Under the pieces are notes generated by a model. It saw only the letters and a list, made by a program, of their open reading frames with translations, was not told where the DNA came from and made no database searches. Shown piece after piece: positions 9,332 through 19,003 of a stretch of 64,000 bases of DNA. Made by a program: the position numbers and the translations under genes. The stretch covers positions 124,001 to 188,000 of the forward strand of contig NZ_KB905022.1 of NCBI RefSeq assembly GCF_000377405.1, written 5' to 3'. Numbering within the stretch: position 1 is the first letter of the stretch; the number at the start of each line of letters is the position of its first letter. Source of the stretch: Thioalkalivibrio sp. ALE31. GTDB taxonomy: Bacteria; Pseudomonadota; Gammaproteobacteria; Ectothiorhodospirales; Ectothiorhodospiraceae.

Positions 9332-9401
9332 GTAGGAGGCCAGCCCTCTGGCCGATGGGGGCCGATCCGGCGCCGCATCGGCCAGAGGGCTGGCCTCCTA
9401 C
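9332..9401. repeat. Perfect 26-bp inverted repeat (REP-like element) downstream of acs
   Basis: The arm at 9332-9357 (beginning GTAGGAGGCCAGCCCTCTGG) is the exact reverse complement of 9376-9401, with an 18-base spacer. It follows the 3' end of acs on the minus strand and precedes modE. The GTAGGAGG start and compact dyad resemble proteobacterial REP/BIME elements. It could also stop or protect the acs transcript, but no T-run follows. Confidence 0.85.
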
Positions 9402-9444
9402 GGGGGAGCGTTGAGGGCCGGGGTGCGATACCCCGGCCTCCGGT

Positions 9445-11403
9445 TCAGGCCTTGCCCTGGAGCTGCGGGATGACGGCCTCGTTCTCCAGTGTGGAGGTGT
9501 CGGAGGTGATCTCCTCGCCCTTGGCGATGGAGCGCAGCAGGCGCCGCATGATCTTGCCGGAGCGGGTCTTGGGCAGGCCGTCGGCGAAGCGGATGTCGTC
9601 CGGCTTGGCGATCGGGCCGATCTGGTCGGCGACCCAGTTGCGCAGCTCCTTGATCATCGCGTCGGCCTCGTCGCCGGTCAGGCGGTCGCCCTGCAGGATC
9701 ACGAAGGCGACGATGGCCTCGCCCTTCACGTCGTGCGGGCGGCCGACCACGGCGGCCTCGGCCACCGCCTTGTGCGCGACCAGGGCGGATTCGACTTCCA
9801 TGGTGCCCATGCGGTGGCCGGAGACGTTCAGCACGTCGTCGATGCGGCCCATGATCCAGAAGTTGCCTTCGGCGTCGCGCCGGGCGGAGTCGCCCGCCAG
9901 GTAATACTTGCCACCGAACTTGGGCCAGTAGGTGTCCTTGTAGCGCTGGTCATCACCCCAGACGGTGCGCAGCATGTGCGGCCACGGCTTCTTGATGACC
10001 AGATAGCCGCCCTGGTCGGCGCCCAGGCTGTTGCCGTCCTCGTCCACCACGTCGGCGGCCACGCCGGGGAGGGGGCGCGTGCAGGAGCCGGGGACCAGCG
10101 TGGTCGCGCCGGGGATCGGGGCGATCATGTTGGCGCCGGTTTCGGTCTGCCACCAGGTGTCGACGATGGGGCAGCGCTTCTGGCCGACGGTGGTGTAATA
10201 CCACATCCAGGCCTCGGGGTTGATCGGCTCGCCGACCGTGCCCAGCAGGCGCAGCTTGGACAGGTCGTACTGTTTGGGGAGGTCCGGGCCGGCCTTCATC
10301 AGCGCGCGGATCGCGGTGGGGGCGGTGTAGAACACGGTCACGCCGTGGTCCTGGCACATTTTCCACCAGCGCCCGGCGTCGGGGACGGTCGGCGTGCCTT
10401 CGTAGACGACCTGGGTGGCGCCCGCGGCCAGCGGGCCGTAGGCGACATAGGTGTGGCCGGTGATCCAGCCGACATCCGCGGTGCACCAGTAGACGTCGTC
10501 GCCCTGCAGGTCGAACACCCACTGGTTGGTGACGATGGCGCCCAGCAGGTAGCCGGCGCTGGAGTGCTGGATGCCTTTGGGCTTGCCGGTGGAGCCGGAG
10601 GTGTAGAGCAGGAACAGCGGATGCTCGGATTCCACCCACTCGGGCTCGCAGTCGACGGATTCGCCGTCCACCGCGTCCTCCCACCAGATGTCGCGGCCTT
10701 CGTGCATGGTCACGTCGTTGCCGGCGCGCTTGCACACCACCACCTTCTCGACGTCGCCGCCGTTGGAATCCAGCGCCTTGTCGACATTGGCCTTGAGCCC
10801 GACGACCTTACCGCCGCGCTCGCCGCCATCGGCGGTGATGACCACCTTGGCGCCGGAATCCACGACGCGGTCACGCAGCGCGTCCGCGGAGAAGCCGCCG
10901 AACACCACCGAGTGGATCGCGCCGATGCGGGCGCAGGCCTGCATGGCGATCACGGCCTCGGCGTTCATCGGCATGTAGATGATGACGCGGTCACCCTTCT
11001 CCACGCCCATGCCCTTGAGGGCATTGGCCAGCTTGCCGACCTCGTTGTAGAGATCGCGGTAGGTCAGGTGGCGGGTGTCGCCGTTCTCCGCCTCGAAGAT
11101 CAGGGCGGTCTTGTTGCCGCGCACCTCGAGATGGCGGTCGATGCAGTTGTAGGACACGTTCATGCGCCCGTCGGCGAACCACTGGTAGTGCGGCGCGTTG
11201 GAGTCATCCAGGCCCTGGGTGAACTCGGTCTGCCAGTCGATCTGCTCGCGCGCGAGGTCGCACCAGAAGCCCTCGTAGTCGGCCTCGGCCTTCTGGTGCA
11301 GGGCCTCCAGGTCGGCCGGCTTCAGGCGGGCGTTTGCGGTGAACTCCGCCGGCGGCGCGAAGTGGCGCGTCTCGGTGAGGGTGGACTCGATGTTGTCACT
11401 CAT
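9445..11403 (-). CDS. acs: Acetyl-CoA synthetase (AMP-forming)
   Basis: Acetate:CoA ligase, 652 residues, the same length as E. coli Acs. It makes acetyl-AMP and then acetyl-CoA from acetate, ATP and CoA. Motifs include the P-loop [12 protein letters not shown], the A5 region DTWWQTETG, and the C-terminal lysine that is acetylated for control, in [11 protein letters not shown]. It faces the same way as the actP and DUF294 genes to its right, so uptake and activation of acetate are clustered. A 26-bp inverted repeat lies behind it. Confidence 0.97.
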   Translation of the reverse strand: MSDNIESTLTETRHFAPPAEFTANARLKPADLEALHQKAEADYEGFWCDLAREQIDWQTEFTQGLDDSNAPHYQWFADGRMNVSYNCIDRHLEVRGNKTALIFEAENGDTRHLTYRDLYNEVGKLANALKGMGVEKGDRVIIYMPMNAEAVIAMQACARIGAIHSVVFGGFSADALRDRVVDSGAKVVITADGGERGGKVVGLKANVDKALDSNGGDVEKVVVCKRAGNDVTMHEGRDIWWEDAVDGESVDCEPEWVESEHPLFLLYTSGSTGKPKGIQHSSAGYLLGAIVTNQWVFDLQGDDVYWCTADVGWITGHTYVAYGPLAAGATQVVYEGTPTVPDAGRWWKMCQDHGVTVFYTAPTAIRALMKAGPDLPKQYDLSKLRLLGTVGEPINPEAWMWYYTTVGQKRCPIVDTWWQTETGANMIAPIPGATTLVPGSCTRPLPGVAADVVDEDGNSLGADQGGYLVIKKPWPHMLRTVWGDDQRYKDTYWPKFGGKYYLAGDSARRDAEGNFWIMGRIDDVLNVSGHRMGTMEVESALVAHKAVAEAAVVGRPHDVKGEAIVAFVILQGDRLTGDEADAMIKELRNWVADQIGPIAKPDDIRFADGLPKTRSGKIMRRLLRSIAKGEEITSDTSTLENEAVIPQLQGKA

Positions 11404-11515
11404 CAGGGCCTCCAGATCGATTTCTTGTTTGGGGGCGGGAGCGGCCTGGGGCCAGTCCCGTCAGGGTTTCCATAGTGGGTGCGAGGATAGCATGCGAACC
11501 GCCCGCTGGCCGCGC

Positions 11516-12253
11516 CTACCAGAGCCATGCGGGGCGGAACAGCACGCGTCCGAGCGGCAGCTTGCCGTCCGGCGATTGCCGGCTCAGCAGGGCGGCGAAC
11601 AGCTCGCCCGCGGCGATGGCGTCGAACAGCGCGTCGTGCGCGCGATACGCCGGCAGGTTGTAGCGCGCGCGCAGGGTATGCAGGCGCAGCCCGTGGGCGG
11701 GGATTGGCTGGCCCGCGCGGCGCAGGGCCGTCTCCGCCAGGCGCAGGGTGTCCACGATCGCCAGCGGCGGGCGCACGCCGTACAGCCGCTGGCAGGCCTG
11801 TTCCAGGAAGCCGATCTCCAGCGCCGCGTGGTGCGCCACCATGACGCGTCCGGCGAGGGCCTCGAACAGGGCGTCCAGCGCCTCCTCCAGCGGGACGCCG
11901 CCGGCAGCCCGCTGATCCGTGATGCGGTGGATCACCGCGCTGGCCTCCGGCACCGGTCCCTCGGCGCGCACCAGGCGCTGGTCCGCGGTCGCCAGGTCGA
12001 TGCGGGCGCCGTCCATCGCCACCCAGCCGATGCTGAGGATGCGGTCGCGCTCCGGATCCAGCCCGGTGGTCTCCAGGTCGACCGCGAGGAAGCGGCTGGC
12101 CGCGACGGCCTGGCCGGCGCGCGGCAGGGGGGTCTCCAGGGACGTACGCAGCGGGCCCGGCGGGGCCCGGCGCGCGGCGCGCCGGCGGGCCCGGCAGAAA
12201 CGCCAGTGCCCGGGTGGTCGGCGCCAGTCGGGATGGTTGAGCGGGCAGACCAT
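11516..12253 (-). CDS. DnaQ-like DEDD 3'-5' exonuclease
   Basis: A 245-residue protein of the DNA polymerase III epsilon-like exonuclease family. ExoI is FLAVDLETTGLDP (D-x-E), ExoII is the variant MVAHHAALEIGFLE, and ExoIII is RAHDALFDAIAAGEL. The first 50 or so residues are basic and arginine-rich and have no obvious domain. In ExoII the usual Asp is a Glu, so catalytic strength is uncertain. The gene begins 37 bases after the DUF294 gene on the same strand; this exonuclease/DUF294 pairing is common beside actP in gammaproteobacteria. Its substrate is unknown, and a direct replication role is unlikely given the context. Confidence 0.85.
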   Translation of the reverse strand: MVCPLNHPDWRRPPGHWRFCRARRRAARRAPPGPLRTSLETPLPRAGQAVAASRFLAVDLETTGLDPERDRILSIGWVAMDGARIDLATADQRLVRAEGPVPEASAVIHRITDQRAAGGVPLEEALDALFEALAGRVMVAHHAALEIGFLEQACQRLYGVRPPLAIVDTLRLAETALRRAGQPIPAHGLRLHTLRARYNLPAYRAHDALFDAIAAGELFAALLSRQSPDGKLPLGRVLFRPAWLW

Positions 12254-12290
12254 CAGCTGACGGGGGCCGGGCCGGGCATAGTCGAGCGGT

Positions 12291-14141
12291 TCATCCGTGG
12301 ACGCGCTCGGCGTTCGCGAGCGCCGTCTTGCGGGCGTCGCTGACCAGGCGGAAGGCCGTCTTCAGGTGGCTGCGCTCCAGCGTGGACAGCTCGGCCGGGT
12401 CCAGCGCGTTGTCCGGGGGCTGGCCGTTGCGGATCTGGTTCGCCTGGTGGCGGGCGCGCAGCTCGGCGATGTAGCGCCAGGCATCGATCAGGTTGTCGGC
12501 CGTAGTGTCGCTGATCACACCGGCGCGGGCGGCGGCGCGCAGGCGTTCCACGGTGCTGCGCGCCTCGCTGCCGGCATGCAGGGCGAAGACCCGTGCCATG
12601 GCCACGATCGGGAGCAGGCCGCGATTCTTCAGGTCCAGGGTGTCCGCGTGCTCGCCGCTGTCCTCCAGCACGAACTGCCGGAAGAAGCCCAGCGGTGGGG
12701 GCAGGTCGCGGGCCTGGTCGGCCAGGGCGCTCAGCAGGGCCTCGTGGCGCGCCCCGGTTTCCAGGGCCCGCTGGCGCAGGGGCTCGAACAGCGTGGCGTC
12801 CCCGTGGATCACGCGCATGTCGAGATAGTGGGTGGCCAGCATCGCATCGCGCGCGGCGGGGTGATGCAGCACGCGTTCCATCTCGCGGGACCAGTCGGCG
12901 GCGGGGCGGCGCCAGTCCGGGTGGGTGGGGTCGACATCGCCGGGGCAGGCGCGGATGCCGCAGGCATCAAGGCCGGCGGTGACCTGGCGGGCCAGTGCCT
13001 CGAACCAGGCGCCGGCCCCCTCCGGTGCGTCGTCGGCCAGGATGAGCGCGGTGTCCTGGTCGGTGAATACGGTCTGTTCGTGGCGGCCCTGGCTGCCGCT
13101 GGCCAGCCAGGCATACGCGCAGGGGGCCGATCCCTGGTCACGCTCGCAGAGCTCGATCAGGCGCTGGGTCAGGGTGTCGATCACGGTGGTGATGGTCTGC
13201 GTGAGCTGCACGGCATCCGCGCCGGAGTCCACCAGCTGGGCCTGCAGCCGGGGCAGGGCCTGCATCACGGCCTTCAGGCCGTCGAGATCGTCGGCGCGGC
13301 GCAGGTCGCGTACCAGGTAGACGGCGCTGGTGCCCTGATGGCGGATCAGGTCGGTGCTGGAGAGCATGCCGGCCAGGGTCCCGTCCGCCTCGTGGACGAC
13401 GGGGAGGTGGTGGATGTCGTGGCGGGCCATGCGCAGCAGGGCCTCGAAGGCGGGCGTGTCGCGCTGGACGGTGGTCAGCGGGCCGACCATCGACTCGGCC
13501 ACGGGTTGCCCGGGGTCGATGCCCTTGGCGATGGCGCGACGCAGGTCGGTGTCGGTCAGGATGCCTTCGGGGGCGCCCGGCCGGTCCGGGGCGTGCAGCA
13601 GCAGGGCGGAGACGTCGGCGTGGTCCATCAGGCGCGCGGCCTCGCGCAGGCTCAGGGTGCTCGGTGCCAGCACCGGGTTCGGCGTCATCAGCGCGCGGAC
13701 TGGCGTGGTCAGCAGCCCGTTGTCGTCCCCGTGGCCGTGGGGCGCCCCCCCGGCGGCCAGGGGGCGCGGCGCGTCGTCGGCGAGGAACTGGGCGATGGTG
13801 CCGTCGCGGGCGGCCAGTTGCCGGGCGCGTTCCAGGGGCAGGTGGTAGACCAGGGCATCCTCGGTCACGGGGCCGAGCGGGGTCTGCGGTGACGCGGCGA
13901 TATGCACCAGATCGCCTTCGCCCAGGCGGTCCAGCAGGGTGTCGCGGGCGTCGCGGATCTCCAGGGTGCCGGTGCGCACGATCCACAGGCCGGGCTCGGC
14001 GTCCGGCGGGAAGCGGCTGCCCTCGCGCAGGTAGCGCAGGGTGAGCTGACGCACGATCGCATCCCGGCTGGCCGCCGGCAGGGGGGCCAGGTCCGGGCAG
14101 CGATCGAGAAACTCGCGGATCTCTTCGAGTTCGCCGTTCAT
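12291..14141 (-). CDS. CNB-CBS-nucleotidyltransferase signalling protein (DUF294), copy 1
   Basis: A 616-residue modular protein. In order: a cyclic-nucleotide-binding-like domain (about 20-130), a CBS pair (about 165-300), a DUF294 putative nucleotidyltransferase (GSQGRHEQTVFTDQDTA near residues 345-365, with the G-S-x(n)-D-x-D pattern of the Pol-beta fold), and a DUF294 C-terminal helical domain. I chose the ATG at 14141 (MNGELEEIREFLDR) because the CNB domain starts there; the frame is open about 40 codons further. Such proteins are thought to sense adenylates and control uptake or acetate metabolism, but ligand and reaction are not established. A second copy lies on the other side of actP. 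Confidence 0.88.
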   Translation of the reverse strand: MNGELEEIREFLDRCPDLAPLPAASRDAIVRQLTLRYLREGSRFPPDAEPGLWIVRTGTLEIRDARDTLLDRLGEGDLVHIAASPQTPLGPVTEDALVYHLPLERARQLAARDGTIAQFLADDAPRPLAAGGAPHGHGDDNGLLTTPVRALMTPNPVLAPSTLSLREAARLMDHADVSALLLHAPDRPGAPEGILTDTDLRRAIAKGIDPGQPVAESMVGPLTTVQRDTPAFEALLRMARHDIHHLPVVHEADGTLAGMLSSTDLIRHQGTSAVYLVRDLRRADDLDGLKAVMQALPRLQAQLVDSGADAVQLTQTITTVIDTLTQRLIELCERDQGSAPCAYAWLASGSQGRHEQTVFTDQDTALILADDAPEGAGAWFEALARQVTAGLDACGIRACPGDVDPTHPDWRRPAADWSREMERVLHHPAARDAMLATHYLDMRVIHGDATLFEPLRQRALETGARHEALLSALADQARDLPPPLGFFRQFVLEDSGEHADTLDLKNRGLLPIVAMARVFALHAGSEARSTVERLRAAARAGVISDTTADNLIDAWRYIAELRARHQANQIRNGQPPDNALDPAELSTLERSHLKTAFRLVSDARKTALANAERVHG

Positions 14142-14349
14142 GCGCGGGTCCGTGTGGCGATATACCCGGGGAGACACCGGGTCGTGGATACGTTGGGGTT
14201 CAGGGCGCGGGGCAACCGGCAATCGACCGGGTTCGGGTCGATTGCCGCTTGTCCCGCGGGACATGTGCCAGATAAAAGGGGCCGACCCGGTGCACCCGAG
14301 CCGACCCCGTCGTTACTTCTGAAACTCCATCCAGTCATGGTGACGGGAG

Positions 14350-14383
14350 CCCCGCCATGCCGATGCTGCCAGGCATGACGGGG
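14350..14383 (-). terminator. Hairpin downstream of the actP-like gene
   Basis: CCCCGCCATGCC (14350-14361) pairs with GGCATGACGGGG (14372-14383), 11 of 12 positions plus a wobble, with a 10-base loop. It starts 7 bases beyond the symporter stop on the minus strand. There is no clear T-run, so it may stabilise the mRNA end rather than terminate fully. Confidence 0.5.
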
Positions 14384-14390
14384 CCGATCA

Positions 14391-16160
14391 TCAGCTTTCG
14401 GTGCGCGGTACGCGCACGCTTTCGACCAGGTCCTGGATGTCCTTCGGCGGTTCCTTGGTCATCTTCATCACAATGTAGGCGGTGATGAAGTTGAAGGCCG
14501 CGCCGATGGCGCCGAAGCCGGTCGGGTTCACACCCAGCAGCCAGCCGTCCGGATTGTCCGGGAGCATGGCGGTGCCGGAGAAGAAGAACCAGCCCTTGTA
14601 CGTGAAGATGTACAGCAGGGTGGTCCCGAGACCGACCAGCATGCCGGCGATCGCGCCTTCCTTGTTCATCTTCTTCATGAAGATGCCCATCATCAGGGTC
14701 GGGAACAGCGAGGCCGCGGCCAGACCGAAGGCCAGTGCCACCACCTCGGCCGCGAAGCCGGGTGGATTAAGCCCCAGATACCCCGCGAACAGGATGGCAA
14801 CCGCCATGGCGATACGTCCTGCCATCAGCTCGTTCTTCTCGCTGATCCTGGGCATGAATACGCCCTTCAGCAAGTCGTGCGAGATGGCCGACGATATGGC
14901 GAGCAGGAGCCCCGCCGCGGTCGACAGTGCGGCAGCGATACCGCCCGCTGCGACCAGTGCGATCACCCAGCCCGGAAGCCCGGCGATCTCGGGGTTGGCC
15001 AGCACCATGATGTCGCGGTCGAGGGTCACGATCTCGGAGCCTTCCCAGCCGTATTCCTCTTCCGCCATCGCGGCGAACTCTTCGTTGGCGTCGTTGTAGT
15101 ACTGGATCACGCCGTCGTCGTTCTTGTCCTCGAACGCCAGCAGACCGGTCTGCTCCCAGCGCTCCATCCAGGCAGGCCGGTCCGCGTGGGCCAGGTGGCC
15201 TTCCTCGGTGCCGATCTCGCCCGGATGCACGGTGTTGACCAGGTTCCAGATGGCCATCGCACCGACCGCCGGGGCGGTGGTGTAGAGGATGCCGATGAAC
15301 ACCAGCGCCCAGCCGGCGGACTTGCGGGCATCCCGCACGCGCGGAACGGTGAAGAAGCGGATGATCACGTGCGGCAGACCCGCGGTACCGATCATCAGCG
15401 CCAGGGTCAGCAGGAACATGTTCATCAGGCTCATGCCGCCCACTTCGGTGTAGGCGTGGAAGCCCAGATCCACCATCGTCTGGTCCAGCGCATCCAGCAG
15501 GTAGGTATCGGAACCCTGCAGGGTGGAACCGAGACCCAGCTGCGGCAGCGGGTTGCCGGTCAGGGTGATGGCGATGAAGATCGCCGGCACCGTGTAGGCA
15601 AAGATCATGATCACGTACTGCGCGATCTGGGTGTAGGTGATGCCCTTCATCCCGCCGAGCACGGCGTAGATGAACACCACCGCCATCCCGGCGAACAGCC
15701 CGGTGGCCAGCGGCACCTCCAGGATGTTGGAGAAGGCGATCCCGACCCCGCGCATCTGCCCGATCACGTAGGTGACGGACATCACGATCAGGGAGATCAC
15801 CGCGATGATGCGCGCGGCCTTCGAGTAGAAGCGGTCACCGATGAATTCCGGCACCGTGAACTTCCCGAACTTGCGCAGGTACGGGGCCAGCAGCAGGGCC
15901 ATCAGCACGTAGCCGCCGGTCCAGCCCATCAGGTAGGCGCCCCCGGTGAAGCCGAGGAAGGCGATCAGGCCGGCCATGGAGATGAACGATGCGGCGGACA
16001 TCCAGTCCGCGGCCGTGGCCATGCCGTTGGCGATCGGGTTGATGCCGCGCCCGGCGACGTAGAACTCGCTGGTCGAACCGGCACGCGCCCAGATGGCGAT
16101 GCCGATGTACAGGGCGAAGGTCGCCCCGACCACGAGCAGGCTTAGAGTCTGTTGATCCAT
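14391..16160 (-). CDS. actP: Sodium:solute symporter, ActP-like acetate permease
   Basis: A 589-residue inner-membrane symporter of the SSS family (VC_2705-type subgroup). About 13 hydrophobic helices are visible. The opening TM1-TM2 region contains FYVAGRGINPIANG and TAADWMSAASFISMAG, both hallmarks of ActP-like carriers. A hydrophilic insert of about 70 acidic residues sits near residues 310-385, typical of this subgroup. It starts 7 bases after the DUF4212 small-subunit gene. Acetate as substrate is inferred from acs nearby; related carriers move other short organic acids. Confidence 0.88.
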   Translation of the reverse strand: MDQQTLSLLVVGATFALYIGIAIWARAGSTSEFYVAGRGINPIANGMATAADWMSAASFISMAGLIAFLGFTGGAYLMGWTGGYVLMALLLAPYLRKFGKFTVPEFIGDRFYSKAARIIAVISLIVMSVTYVIGQMRGVGIAFSNILEVPLATGLFAGMAVVFIYAVLGGMKGITYTQIAQYVIMIFAYTVPAIFIAITLTGNPLPQLGLGSTLQGSDTYLLDALDQTMVDLGFHAYTEVGGMSLMNMFLLTLALMIGTAGLPHVIIRFFTVPRVRDARKSAGWALVFIGILYTTAPAVGAMAIWNLVNTVHPGEIGTEEGHLAHADRPAWMERWEQTGLLAFEDKNDDGVIQYYNDANEEFAAMAEEEYGWEGSEIVTLDRDIMVLANPEIAGLPGWVIALVAAGGIAAALSTAAGLLLAISSAISHDLLKGVFMPRISEKNELMAGRIAMAVAILFAGYLGLNPPGFAAEVVALAFGLAAASLFPTLMMGIFMKKMNKEGAIAGMLVGLGTTLLYIFTYKGWFFFSGTAMLPDNPDGWLLGVNPTGFGAIGAAFNFITAYIVMKMTKEPPKDIQDLVESVRVPRTES

Positions 16161-16167
16161 GACAGGC

Positions 16168-16431
16168 TTACTCCTCGTGGACGTTGAACTTGCGATCCAG
16201 GACGTTCATGCGCCAGGCATAAACGAAGATCAGGATGATGAAGGTGTAGATCGACCCCTGTTGTGCGAACCAGAAGCCCAGCGGATAGCCCCCCAGCTGG
16301 AACGCGTTCAGGGGCTGGGCCACCAGGATGCCCAGCACGAACGACACCAGGAACCAGATGGCCAGGCAGATGCCCAGCAGGCGCAGGTGCGCCCGCCAGT
16401 ACGCCTGCCGGCTCAGGTCTTCTTGTGACAT
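16168..16431 (-). CDS. DUF4212 small subunit of the sodium:solute symporter
   Basis: An 87-residue protein with two transmembrane helices, starting MSQEDLSRQAYWRAHLRLLG. It has the family pattern W(R/K)xxLRLL...WFLVSFVLGI...LGFWFAQQGSIYTFIILIFVYA. These small proteins are nearly always encoded directly before a VC_2705-type symporter, as here. The proper start is the ATG at 16431; the frame is open further upstream but out of family context. Confidence 0.9.
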   Translation of the reverse strand: MSQEDLSRQAYWRAHLRLLGICLAIWFLVSFVLGILVAQPLNAFQLGGYPLGFWFAQQGSIYTFIILIFVYAWRMNVLDRKFNVHEE

Positions 16432-16474
16432 GACGATGCTCCTCTCGTAAGGTTTTGTTGTTTGCCGTGATCCT

Positions 16475-18352
16475 TCACAGCTGGTACTGCACCTCAAGCT
16501 GTCCCTGCAGCTTGCGGGCCTGCCGGAAACTCTCCTTGAGCACCCGTCCCTCCAGGGCGCCCAGTTCTTCCGGCCGGATTCGGTTGTCGTCGTCGCGCCC
16601 CTCGCGCAGGGCCTTCTGCTGTGCGCGCAGGCGCAGCATCTGCAGGTAGCGCAGCGCCGCGTGGTAGTCGCGGGCATCGGTTTCGCGCATCACGTCCGCG
16701 GTGACCGCCTGGTCCAGACGGTCGTGGGTGCGCGTCGCCGGCAGCTCGGCGGCCAGCGCGATGACGCGCGCGGCGTCGACGAAGGGTGTGAGCCCCTGCT
16801 TCTTGATGTCGATGCCCTCGGCGCCGCTCTTGATCTCGCCGAACAGGCCCAGCGGCGGCCGGAACATCTGCTGGTTGGCCGCCATCTGACGGCGGAACCG
16901 GCTGTTGAACGCGGTCTTCTGCAGCAGCCGGGTGCGCAGGGCCTCGACCGGGCCGGCATCGCCGTCCACCGCGCGCAGGTCGAAGAAGATCGTGCTCTTG
17001 AGCAGGTGCTCCGGGGTGCCCTGCTCGATCCAGCGGGTAAAGCGTTGATCCCACTCCGGGCCGCTCAGGCAGCACTCCGGATTGCCGGCCATGATGTTGC
17101 CGGGGCACAGGGTGAAGCCGCATTCCGCCAGGGCCTGGTTCACGGCCTTCGCGTAGGGCAGCAGGCGCTCGCGGATGGCGTCCGCATCACCGGCCTCGGC
17201 ATCGAACAGGATGCCGTTGTCCTGGTCGGTGACCAGGGCCTGTTCCTCGCGGGCCTGGGAGCCAAACGCCAGCCAGGTGAAGTCGATGCCCTCGATGCTC
17301 GGGTGTTCGCCGCGCAGCAACGCCAGCACGCGGCGGGTGGCGTGCTCGTTGAGGCGGGTGATCAGACGCAGGACCTGATCCGCCTCCGCGCCCTGGCCGA
17401 CTACCGCCTCGATCAGGCGCGGAACCTGACGCAGGCGCTCGGCAATGGTCGCCACCGAGTTCGCGCGGCGGATCTCGCGGACCAGGCCATCCAGGGTCAG
17501 CGGCTGGCTGGTCAGCAGGTCGCGCTCGCCCAGCACCCCGACCAGGCGTCCGTCACGCACCACGCACAGGTGGGTCATGCCGTGCTCCGTCATTGCCTCG
17601 ATGCCCTCGAACCCGGGGGCGTCTTCGGCCAGGGCAACCGGGTCCGGCGTCATCACGGCGGCGATCGGCGTATCCAGGTCCACATCCGCGAGCGCCACGC
17701 GCGCCAGCAGGTCGTGCAGGGTGAAGATCCCCACTGGTCGCTGTTCCGCGTCGACCGCGACGATGGAGCCCACGCGTTCGTCGCGCATCGAGGCGAGGAC
17801 TTCGCGCAGGCGCGATTCCGGGCGGCAGGTGACGGGCTCGCGCGCAATGCGCAGCGCCAGGGGCGTGTTGAGCTGACCGGCGGACCCGCCGTCGCGGGCG
17901 GACAGGGTGTCCAGGCCCTGCTGCAGGCGGTCCAGGAGATTGGCCAGGCGGCGGGTGCAGAAGTCGTTGAAGACCTTCGAGCGTGCCCGCAGGCGGTCGA
18001 AGTCCTCCAGGTTCAGTTCCAGGCAGACGGTGTCCTCGGCCGCGCGGTGCACGGTGTGCACGGCGCGTCGCCCCAGCAGGGCACCAATCGGGAAGCATTC
18101 GCCGGGGATCAGCTCCCAGGCCTTGCCGGAGAGCTGTTCGTCTTCGCTGGGGGTCTCGCCCCGGATGCGGCCCTGGCGAATGATGTGGAAACGCTGTGCG
18201 GGGCCGGCCTCGGGGTCGGTGATGCGGGCTCCCCGGGCATAGAAGCGGCTCTCCAGCCGTGGAAGCAGGAATTCCAGCGCGTCCGCCTCGAGCTGGTCGA
18301 ACGGGGCGTGGGCGCCGAGGAACTCCCGGGTGCTGTCGAGCGCGTCAGACAT
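16475..18352 (-). CDS. CNB-CBS-nucleotidyltransferase signalling protein (DUF294), copy 2
   Basis: A 625-residue paralogue of the protein at 12291-14141, with the same order: CNB-like domain (about 20-125), CBS pair (about 165-290), nucleotidyltransferase-like core (FGSQAREEQALVTDQDNGIL near residues 361-381) and a C-terminal helical DUF294 domain. It sits 43 bases upstream of the DUF4212 gene and is probably the first gene of the symporter operon. Divergence between the two copies is large enough that both are likely to have distinct roles. Ligand and enzymatic activity are unknown. Confidence 0.88.
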   Translation of the reverse strand: MSDALDSTREFLGAHAPFDQLEADALEFLLPRLESRFYARGARITDPEAGPAQRFHIIRQGRIRGETPSEDEQLSGKAWELIPGECFPIGALLGRRAVHTVHRAAEDTVCLELNLEDFDRLRARSKVFNDFCTRRLANLLDRLQQGLDTLSARDGGSAGQLNTPLALRIAREPVTCRPESRLREVLASMRDERVGSIVAVDAEQRPVGIFTLHDLLARVALADVDLDTPIAAVMTPDPVALAEDAPGFEGIEAMTEHGMTHLCVVRDGRLVGVLGERDLLTSQPLTLDGLVREIRRANSVATIAERLRQVPRLIEAVVGQGAEADQVLRLITRLNEHATRRVLALLRGEHPSIEGIDFTWLAFGSQAREEQALVTDQDNGILFDAEAGDADAIRERLLPYAKAVNQALAECGFTLCPGNIMAGNPECCLSGPEWDQRFTRWIEQGTPEHLLKSTIFFDLRAVDGDAGPVEALRTRLLQKTAFNSRFRRQMAANQQMFRPPLGLFGEIKSGAEGIDIKKQGLTPFVDAARVIALAAELPATRTHDRLDQAVTADVMRETDARDYHAALRYLQMLRLRAQQKALREGRDDDNRIRPEELGALEGRVLKESFRQARKLQGQLEVQYQL

Positions 18353-18507
18353 GGCGTGGGCGGCATCCCCAAGGTGATCGTGTTCACGTTTCGGGGATTC
18401 ACTGCAAATAGCGCGCCAATCTTGCTGCCGGGGCGGAACAGTGACTTGCGCCCGGCTGGTTCTTCAGTGTGTTACGTCGCGTAACACCGGTGTTTCTTAC
18501 CGTTACA

Positions 18508-18533
18508 CCCGCCTCCGGGGTGATGGAGACGGG
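18508..18533 (-). terminator. Hairpin downstream of the DUF1328 gene
   Basis: CCCGCCTCC (18508-18516) pairs with GGAGACGGG (18525-18533) with one mismatch. It lies 8 bases past the stop of the small membrane protein gene on the minus strand. No strong T-run follows, so termination is only probable. Confidence 0.4.
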
Positions 18534-18540
18534 CGTTTCG

Positions 18541-18705
18541 CTAAAGCGGGGGCCGGCGCCCGGTGATGAAGAAGACCACGGCCAGGATCAGCCCCACGAC
18601 AAACAGGATCCAGGCGATCTGCGTGGCGGCTCCGGCGATGCCGCTGAGGCCGAGCGCGCCCGCCACGATCGCGACAATCAGAAACAACAGGGCCCATCCC
18701 AGCAT
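18541..18705 (-). CDS. DUF1328 (YtjA-like) small membrane protein
   Basis: A 54-residue protein with two hydrophobic helices, [20 protein letters not shown] then a second helix [17 protein letters not shown], ending in GRRPPL. This is the classic DUF1328/YtjA composition. An AAAGGAG ribosome binding site lies 8 bases before the ATG at 18705. Homologues are often stress-induced, but no function is established. It stands alone between two intergenic stretches. Confidence 0.85.
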   Translation of the reverse strand: MLGWALLFLIVAIVAGALGLSGIAGAATQIAWILFVVGLILAVVFFITGRRPPL

Positions 18706-19003
18706 CGGTTTTCTCCTTTTCGGTCATCTGAAAATATCAGTGTAGGGCAGAAATTTTGATTCAGTGTGGGGTTTGTATCCGGCTTGGCGCACCCGTTCTC
18801 ATTTCGGTTTTTCGAATCGCGACGCGGCGCGCATGTTGAGGACGCATTTTGCAAACTGGTACGCGGTGCAATAAGAGCGAGTCCTCGAATGTGAATCCGT
18901 TCCCGCGGCGCGCGCTGCGTTTCCATGAGAATGGTTCGGTGAACGACAGGACCCGGGTTGGCCGGACAACACCTTGAGTATTTAATTCACGGGCAGGTGC
19001 GAG

